NCBI GenBank assembly: GCA_963717125.1
Contig: CAVQVG010000018.1
Location: forward strand, 124,001-188,000
From: RYN-230 sp963717125
Lineage (GTDB): Bacteria > Actinomycetota > Actinomycetes > Streptosporangiales > Streptosporangiaceae
DNA: 64,000 nt
Direction: 5' to 3'
Positions 59,612-64,000 of the stretch are shown here, in pieces. The translations under genes and the position numbers were made by a program. Each line of letters opens with the position of its first letter. Positions within the stretch are counted from its first letter, which is position 1. The notes beneath the pieces were generated by a model. That model did no database searches. It was not told where the DNA came from and was given only the letters and a program-made list of their open reading frames with translations.

Positions 59612-59643
59612 GCGCTGACAGCTCCCAGACAGCGCGCTGACAG
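59612..59643 (-). promoter_or_regulatory. SARP-type operator (three heptamers, 11-bp period)
   Basis: On the minus strand CTGTCAG (59643-59637), CTGTCTG (59632-59626) and CTGTCAG (59621-59615) are spaced by 4 bases, i.e. 11 bp apart. This is the direct-repeat layout bound by SARP activators. It lies about 55-80 bases upstream of the DrrA-like start and about 25 bases from the hydroxyacid dehydrogenase stop. An AfsR-like SARP gene lies next to the exporter genes (54281-57709). Confidence 0.65.
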
Positions 59644-59649
59644 ACGCGA

Positions 59650-60606
59650 TCAGCCGGGTGTCAGCACCCGGACCGGTGCCCCGCGCCGCCACGCGGCGAT
59701 GCTGTCCACCGCGTCGGCGTACCAGGTCTGCATCGTCCGCTCGGTCACATAACCGAGATGGGGGGTGAGTACGACGTTGGGGGCGTTAAGCAGAGGATCG
59801 TCTGGGGGGAGCGGTTCGGTGTCGTAGACGTCCAGGCCGGCCCCGGCGATCCAGCCTTCCCGCAGCGCGCGGAGCAGCGCGGTGCGCTCGACGATCGGCC
59901 CGCGCGACGTGTTGACCAGGTACGCGGTCGGTTTCATCCGGCGCAGCTCGCGCTCGCTGACCAGATGCCGGGTGCGGTCGGACAGGACCAGGTGGATGCT
60001 GACCACGTCCGCGGTGGCGAACAGGTCCGCCTGGCTGACCGCGCGGGCGCCTTTCGCCGCGGCGGCCGCCGGGTCGAGGTGCTGGCTCCACGCGATCACG
60101 TTCATCTCGAAGGCCTGCGCGATGCGGGCCATCTGGCCGCCGATCCGGCCCAGCCCGGCCAGGCCGAGGGTGGCGCCCATCAGGTCCATACCGACACTGC
60201 CCTGCCAGCCGCCGCGGCGGACCGCGGCCGTTTCGGCCGGCAGGTGCCGGGCCAGCGACAGGATCAGGCCCCAGGTCAGCTCGGCCGTGTTCGCGCTGCG
60301 CGGCCCGCCGGTGCCGGACACCGTCACGCCGTGCTCGGCGGCCGCCCGCAAATCGATGGCGGCATTGGCCCGCCCGGTGGTGACCAGCAGCTTCAGGTCC
60401 GGCAGCCTGGCGAACAGGGCGCGGTCGAACCGGGTCCGCTCGCGCATCGCCACCACGACCTCGGCGCCGCGCAGCGCGGCCACCAGGTCGTCGCCGGCCA
60501 GGTGCTCGCGGACGGCGGTCCACTTCGCGCCGCCGGGCTGGCCGTCCAGCCGGTACTCCGCCACCAGTCCCTGATAGTCGTCCAGCGCCACTACGTGCAG
60601 GGCCAT
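59650..60606 (-). CDS. D-2-hydroxyacid dehydrogenase
   Basis: 318 residues. NAD-binding GLGRIGGQMARIAQ, catalytic Arg in VNTSRGPIV, Glu in DTEPLPPDDPL, His in LTPHLGYVTERT. It interconverts a 2-keto acid and a D-2-hydroxyacid with NAD(P)H; substrate unknown. ATG at 60606. Confidence 0.95.
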   Translation of the reverse strand: MALHVVALDDYQGLVAEYRLDGQPGGAKWTAVREHLAGDDLVAALRGAEVVVAMRERTRFDRALFARLPDLKLLVTTGRANAAIDLRAAAEHGVTVSGTGGPRSANTAELTWGLILSLARHLPAETAAVRRGGWQGSVGMDLMGATLGLAGLGRIGGQMARIAQAFEMNVIAWSQHLDPAAAAAKGARAVSQADLFATADVVSIHLVLSDRTRHLVSERELRRMKPTAYLVNTSRGPIVERTALLRALREGWIAGAGLDVYDTEPLPPDDPLLNAPNVVLTPHLGYVTERTMQTWYADAVDSIAAWRRGAPVRVLTPG

Positions 60607-60625
60607 GCTGCCTCCCGGCTGGGCG

Positions 60626-60943
60626 CTAGCCGAGGTCCGCGGCGTACCGCGCGGAGTCGTCGGCCGGGCGGAGGCTGATGTCGAACTCGGCGCCGAGGGC
60701 GTCCACCACCATGGACAGCGTGCGCAGGGTCAGGTTGTCCTCGCCGGACAGGATCTGGCTCACCCGGCCGGGCGATACCCCCATAGCCTGCGCCAGTGCG
60801 GCCCGGGAGACCTTATGCTCGGTCATGTACCAGGTCACTTCGTCCACGAACGTACGGACGAGGTCGGTCTGCCCTGCTGGCGCCGCGTCCCTCCCCGCGG
60901 CGCCGGTCCGGCCAGGAGATCGCGCAGAACGTCGAAGGACCAT
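60626..60943 (-). CDS. XRE-family HTH protein
   Basis: 105 residues from ATG 60943, chosen because GGGAG precedes it and longer starts run into the operator. A basic N-terminus is followed by an HTH (about 40-95): EVTWYMTEHKVSRAALAQAM, GVSPGRVSQILSGEDNLTLR and TLSMVVDALGAEFDISLRP. It is 20 bp upstream of the dehydrogenase on the same strand. The twin dyads at 60983-61016 are probably its own operator. Confidence 0.88.
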   Translation of the reverse strand: MVLRRSARSPGRTGAAGRDAAPAGQTDLVRTFVDEVTWYMTEHKVSRAALAQAMGVSPGRVSQILSGEDNLTLRTLSMVVDALGAEFDISLRPADDSARYAADLG

Positions 60944-60982
60944 CGTGGTCTCCCTGGGTAGCCCGGGTTCGGCTGATGCCAT

Positions 60983-61016
60983 GTTAGCTCTGGCTAAATG
61001 TTTAGGCACGGCTAAA
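60983..61016. promoter_or_regulatory. Twin TTAG/CTAA dyads
   Basis: GTTAGCTCTGGCTAAA (60983-60998) and TTTAGGCACGGCTAAA (61001-61016) are two inverted repeats with the same TTAG-CTAA ends, 18 bp apart. They lie between the divergent XRE (start 60943) and TetR (start 61069) genes. Likely operator of the XRE protein and promoter of both genes. Confidence 0.65.
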
Positions 61017-61068
61017 CGGGCCGGGATTCGCTGAGCTGGTCCCTATACTCGGCGCGGGAGCGATGATC

Positions 61069-61743
61069 ATGGCGGAAGAACCGGAAGCGGGCACGTCTGC
61101 CGGGGTTGCGAGCGGTGGGGTTGCGCGGGCTGGAGTGGCGAGCACCGGGGTTGTGGGCACTGGGGTCGCGAACACTGGGGTCGCGAACACCGGGCGGGAG
61201 CGGGTGGCCCGCGCCGCCTACGAACTGTTCAGCCAGTCGGGTGTCCGGTCGGTAGGCGTCGATGCCGTCATCGAGCAGGCAGGCACGGCCAAGATGACGC
61301 TGTACCGTAACTTCCCGTCCAAGGACGACCTGATCCTCGACTTCCTGCGGCGGCGCGAGGAGCGCTGGACGCACGCCTGGCTGGAGGCCGAGACCCAGCG
61401 CCGCGGTGCCACCCCGGCCGAGCAGTTGCTGGCGGTCTTCGACGTGTTCGGCGAGTGGTTCTGCCAGCCGGACTTCGCGGGCTGCTCGTTCCTCACCACG
61501 ATGATCGAGATCAACGACCAGGCGCATCCGGTGCACCAGGCCGCCGTCACGCACCTGGCCAATATTCGCTGCTACCTGTCCCGGCTGGCCGCGGCGGCCG
61601 GCGCCGCTGATCCGGATGGTTTCGCCCGGAAATGGCACATCCTGATGAAAGGCGCCATCATGGCCGCTCAGGAAGGCGACACCGCCGCGGCCGCCCGCGC
61701 CCGCGAAATCGCCGAACTCCTCCTGGAGTCGGCTACCCGCTAG
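61069..61743 (+). CDS. TetR-family regulator with repetitive N-terminal tail
   Basis: 224 residues from ATG 61069 (61063 also possible). N-terminal low-complexity tail (about 10-42) of GVAxTG/GVA units. The TetR HTH (about 45-90) has RVARAAYELFSQSGVRSVGV, IEQAGTAKMTLYRNFPSKDD. The ligand domain is of the C-terminal TetR_C type with CSFLTTMIEINDQAHPVHQA. The tail comes from an 18-bp tandem repeat and is not needed for the fold. Divergent from the XRE gene. Confidence 0.9.
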   Translation: MAEEPEAGTSAGVASGGVARAGVASTGVVGTGVANTGVANTGRERVARAAYELFSQSGVRSVGVDAVIEQAGTAKMTLYRNFPSKDDLILDFLRRREERWTHAWLEAETQRRGATPAEQLLAVFDVFGEWFCQPDFAGCSFLTTMIEINDQAHPVHQAAVTHLANIRCYLSRLAAAAGAADPDGFARKWHILMKGAIMAAQEGDTAAAARAREIAELLLESATR

Positions 61744-62032
61744 CCCACGCTGAGGCCCCCGGCTCCCGCTCCACCCGCGTCGGCTACCCGAGGTACTGCC
61801 CGGCGACTGGACCCCGACGGTGTGGGCTTTGCTCCCGGGCGCGGGATGGCGGCGCTGTGCGGGTTGGCGTGGAGCGGCGGCGAGTTGATCAGCCACTGGT
61901 GGCCGCGTGCCGGCGGCGGCGGTTGGAGGCGTGGGGCGTTAGGCATCGAGGGGTGGAGTTTGTTGGGTGGTCCTTGTCTATGCGGCCGCCCTTAAATGGC
62001 CTGTTTTCGCGGCCAATGTTTGACCGTTCCTG
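61744..62032. other. Gene-free gap before the chitinase promoter
   Basis: About 290 bases, GC-rich then AT-richer toward the right. Short ORFs are present on both strands but none has a ribosome site or recognisable sequence. I see nothing further. Confidence 0.6.
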
Positions 62033-62098
62033 TTGACCGTGGGAGAGGACGGGGATAGCGTATCGAGTTAACTAATAGGAAAGTTTCCTAATAGTTAA
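62033..62098 (+). promoter_or_regulatory. Chitinase promoter with palindromic operator at the start site
   Basis: TTGACC (62033-62038) and TAGCGT (62056-62061) with 17-bp spacing form a good vegetative promoter. From 62068 the palindrome TTAACTAATAGGAAA / TTTCCTAATAGTTAA (arms of 15 bases, one mismatch, centre G) covers the likely +1 to +31. The AGGAAA/TTTCCT core resembles sites reported before actinobacterial polysaccharide hydrolase genes and bound by ROK-family repressors (recalled). A repressor here would block initiation. Confidence 0.75.
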
Positions 62099-62113
62099 GC
62101 CAGAGGAGGTCCT

Positions 62114-63412
62114 GTGCACGCATCCCCGCTCCACCGGCCCCGCCGCAAGGCGTGGGCGCGCCTCCGCAGTCGGCCCGCCGCGGCCGCCTTAGCCGCGGCC
62201 GCGGCCATGGTGCTGGCTGGCGGCGCCGCCGTTGGCACTTTAGCCAGCACGGCCCAGGCTGCCTCGGCCGCCGCGCTGTCGGCCAACTGGTACGAATCCG
62301 CGCCGTACTACAGCACGCTGGACTCGAACGGCCCAGACGTCGGCTCAGTCATGGCCGCGACCGGGCAGAAGGCGTTCGACATGGCATTCATCCTGGCCAG
62401 CGGCAGCTCGTGCGCGCCGGCTTGGGACGGGACCGACCCGGTCTCCTCCGACACCCAGGTGGCCAGCGTCATCAACGAGGTCCGCGCCGACGGCGGTGAC
62501 GTGATCGTCTCGGCGGGCGGTTACAACGGCACCAAGCTGGGCCAGGTGTGCAGCTCGGCCGCGACCACCGCTGCCGCCTACCAGCAGGTGATCACCACGT
62601 ATGGGCTGCATGCCTTCGACTTCGACCTGGAAGAGCCGGAGATCGAGAACTCGACTGCGATCGCCAACGAGTTGGGTGCGGCGCAGATCCTGCAGCAGGA
62701 AGATCCGGGCCTGTTCATCTCGATCACCATGCCGTCCACCACGACCGGCGCGAACTACTTCGGCCAGCAGCTTCTCGACGAGGCCAAGAGCCTCGGCTTC
62801 ACCCCCAACGACTACACGATCATGCCGTTCGACGGCGGGTTCAGCGGCGGGTCATCGCAGGTCACCGCGCTGCAGGACTTCAACTCCCAGCTGATGAGCA
62901 CGTTCGGCTGGAGCAGCTCCCAGGCGTATGCGCACGAGGGCTTCTCGGGCATGAACGGCCGGACGGACACGGGGGAGTACTTTTATCAGAGCGATTTCCA
63001 GACCGTGCTGAGCTTCGCGGAGAGTTCCGGGATGAGCAGGTTCACGTTCTGGTCGGTCAACCGCGACCGGCAATGCAACCCGCCCGGCAACAACGACGTG
63101 ACGTCCAGCGAGTGCAGCAGCGTGCCGCAGAACTCGTGGGATTTCACCGCCTACACGGTGGCCTTCGCGCAGAACACGTCGGTGGCCTCGCCGAGTCCGA
63201 CGCCATCCTCGCCCAGCCCCACCACGTCGCCCACGTCCTCGCCCACCCCGACGTCGGGTGGATGCTCGGCGGCCGCGTGGGTATCGAACGTGGCGTACGT
63301 CTCGGGTGATGTGGTGTCGTATGGCGGCGACCAGTGGACTGCCAACCAGTGGAACTATGACGAAGTCCCTGGTGGAGCATCAGGCGCCTGGAACAACGAC
63401 GGCGCTTGCTGA
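62114..63412 (+). CDS. Secreted GH18 chitinase with chitin-binding domain
   Basis: 432 residues, GTG start 62114 behind GAGGAGG. Long basic signal peptide (cleavage near AQAAS, about residue 50). GH18 catalytic barrel (about 55-345) with FDFDLEE, i.e. D169, D171 and acid E173 of DxDxE (the first Asp of DxxDxDxE is His166). Then a Ser/Pro/Thr-rich linker (about 357-380) and a CBM5/12-type chitin-binding domain (about 383-432) with CSAAAWVSNVAYVSGDVVSY and QWTANQWNYDEVPGGASGAW. It cleaves beta-1,4-GlcNAc links in chitin outside the cell. Confidence 0.92.
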   Translation: MHASPLHRPRRKAWARLRSRPAAAALAAAAAMVLAGGAAVGTLASTAQAASAAALSANWYESAPYYSTLDSNGPDVGSVMAATGQKAFDMAFILASGSSCAPAWDGTDPVSSDTQVASVINEVRADGGDVIVSAGGYNGTKLGQVCSSAATTAAAYQQVITTYGLHAFDFDLEEPEIENSTAIANELGAAQILQQEDPGLFISITMPSTTTGANYFGQQLLDEAKSLGFTPNDYTIMPFDGGFSGGSSQVTALQDFNSQLMSTFGWSSSQAYAHEGFSGMNGRTDTGEYFYQSDFQTVLSFAESSGMSRFTFWSVNRDRQCNPPGNNDVTSSECSSVPQNSWDFTAYTVAFAQNTSVASPSPTPSSPSPTTSPTSSPTPTSGGCSAAAWVSNVAYVSGDVVSYGGDQWTANQWNYDEVPGGASGAWNNDGAC

Positions 63413-63898
63413 GACGTGGCGCCGGGCGACCCTGTGCGCGCCGCCCGGCGCCACCCCGGATCGGCTGTTCGCCGGAGGGTACGTAATCCTCCGCGCAAGT
63501 CGGCCGGCCCGCTGCCATCGGATCCCAGGCAGGAGTTCCAGCGCCGCAGGATCATGACGCTTACGCGCGTGAGCCAGATCGTAAGCGTGTCCTTCATCTG
63601 GCTGTTCTCGCACGTCATCGACGGCTGGTTAGTCATCCTGGGTCGTCCAGACTTGGCCACGCTGGCCCAAGTCGCTTTGGCGGTCGGGTGCGCGGGCCGA
63701 AACGAATGCCAGCCCTTGCTGTGCTCGACCAGTTAGAACTCGGCCCGGATTGGACCCTGGAACTTGCTAGCCTTCCGAGCATGATCTACCGCCTCGCGCA
63801 CCGCAGCGTACGCCGGGCGATGCAACGCATGCGCGAGCAGGATCCGATCATTCCATCTACGCCCGCCGGATTTTCGTTGCCGGGTAGCGTCCTGCTGC
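63413..63898. other. Lower-GC stretch without a confident gene
   Basis: 486 bases with mixed composition. Small ORFs lie on both strands, for example 63733-63993 minus and ATG 63781 plus. None shows a ribosome site plus recognisable protein. It may hold a decayed gene. Confidence 0.5.
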
Positions 63899-64000
63899 TC
63901 AGATACCAGGCTCCTCGCGCGCATCTTCTTCGCGCATCGACTCGGCCGCCGCTTCTGCGAGGAGTCGATAGTGAGGTCTGGAAAGGTCGCCACGGTAGTA
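63899..64000 (-). CDS. C-terminal end of an unknown protein (partial)
   Basis: 33 codons entering from the right edge, ending at a TGA (63901-63899). The tail reads RGDLSRPHYRLLAEAAAESM and ends REEDAREEPGI. The helical, charged pattern looks like real protein but is too short to assign. Confidence 0.35.
   Translation of the reverse strand, partial: YYRGDLSRPHYRLLAEAAAESMREEDAREEPGI

Noticed and set aside
63733..63993. 86-codon minus-strand ORF
   Set aside because: No ribosome site or recognisable domain; overlaps a better-looking partial frame ending at 63899.
1..64000. tRNA, rRNA, riboswitch, origin or prophage
   Set aside because: No cloverleaf, conserved rRNA word, riboswitch core, DnaA-box cluster or phage structural gene was noticed by eye; a tRNAscan/Rfam run would be decisive.

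Overview
The window is very GC-rich DNA from a filamentous-type actinomycete. Evidence: GTG and TTG starts are common and codon third positions are almost always G or C. The gene content is actinobacterial: a SAP-tailed Ku, F420-type luciferase-like oxidoreductase, SARP/AfsR regulators, SigE-family and ECF sigma factors, DUF5302, DUF427 and DUF6458. I cannot name the genus. I saw no rRNA, tRNA or CRISPR array.

Layout. 1-5190 (minus) is a sugar-uptake and signalling locus: a protein that fuses a sugar-type ABC ATPase to GAF and histidine kinase domains, its response regulator, a XylF-like lipoprotein and the start of a XylG-like ATPase. 5248-8441 holds a MerR-thioredoxin operon behind a mer-like promoter, a HAD phosphatase, an F420-type oxidoreductase and a small membrane protein. 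8613-18485 holds Ku, a Cys-rich small protein, a Rieske oxygenase remnant, a beta-lactamase-like lipoprotein, 6-phosphogluconate dehydrogenase, a thioesterase, a beta-propeller protein, a copper amine oxidase and a tandem-repeat protein. 18577-19587 is a low-GC membrane protein that looks acquired. 19812-27416 holds a HipA-like/DUF3037 pair, a SigE-family sigma/anti-sigma pair, a methyltransferase, a DHA2 efflux pump with an SDR, and small membrane proteins. 27432-35416 is damaged: a frameshifted FAD/Fe-S dehydrogenase, an IS1182-like insertion sequence, TetR, a frameshifted epoxide hydrolase and an MFS exporter. 35805-39669 holds an ECF factor fused to its own anti-sigma and membrane segments, a short Rho and a membrane protein. 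39885-42801 is a SsuABC/TauABC-like importer. 42823-49564 holds lipid-remodelling enzymes, an RsbW-like kinase, a SARP, a PEP-mutase/isocitrate lyase-family enzyme, DUF5302, an SDR and an aldo/keto reductase. 49828-54234 holds TfoX-like, DUF2071, DUF427, phosphoesterase, HTH regulator and SDR genes. 54281-61743 holds an AfsR-like regulator, a DrrAB-type exporter with a SARP-like operator, a hydroxyacid dehydrogenase and two small regulators. 62114-63412 is a secreted GH18 chitinase behind a long palindromic operator.

Two things stand out. First, the ABC-ATPase/histidine-kinase fusion sits next to a sugar ABC transporter whose own ATPase has an altered Walker A motif, which suggests transport-coupled sensing. 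Second, an 81-bp palindrome-rich repeat (27 codons) is inserted in frame in thioredoxin and, in both orientations, in the AfsR-like regulator. Shortened copies supply the C-terminal tail of the MFS exporter. Many other short tandem repeats lie in promoters, gene ends and flexible protein segments.
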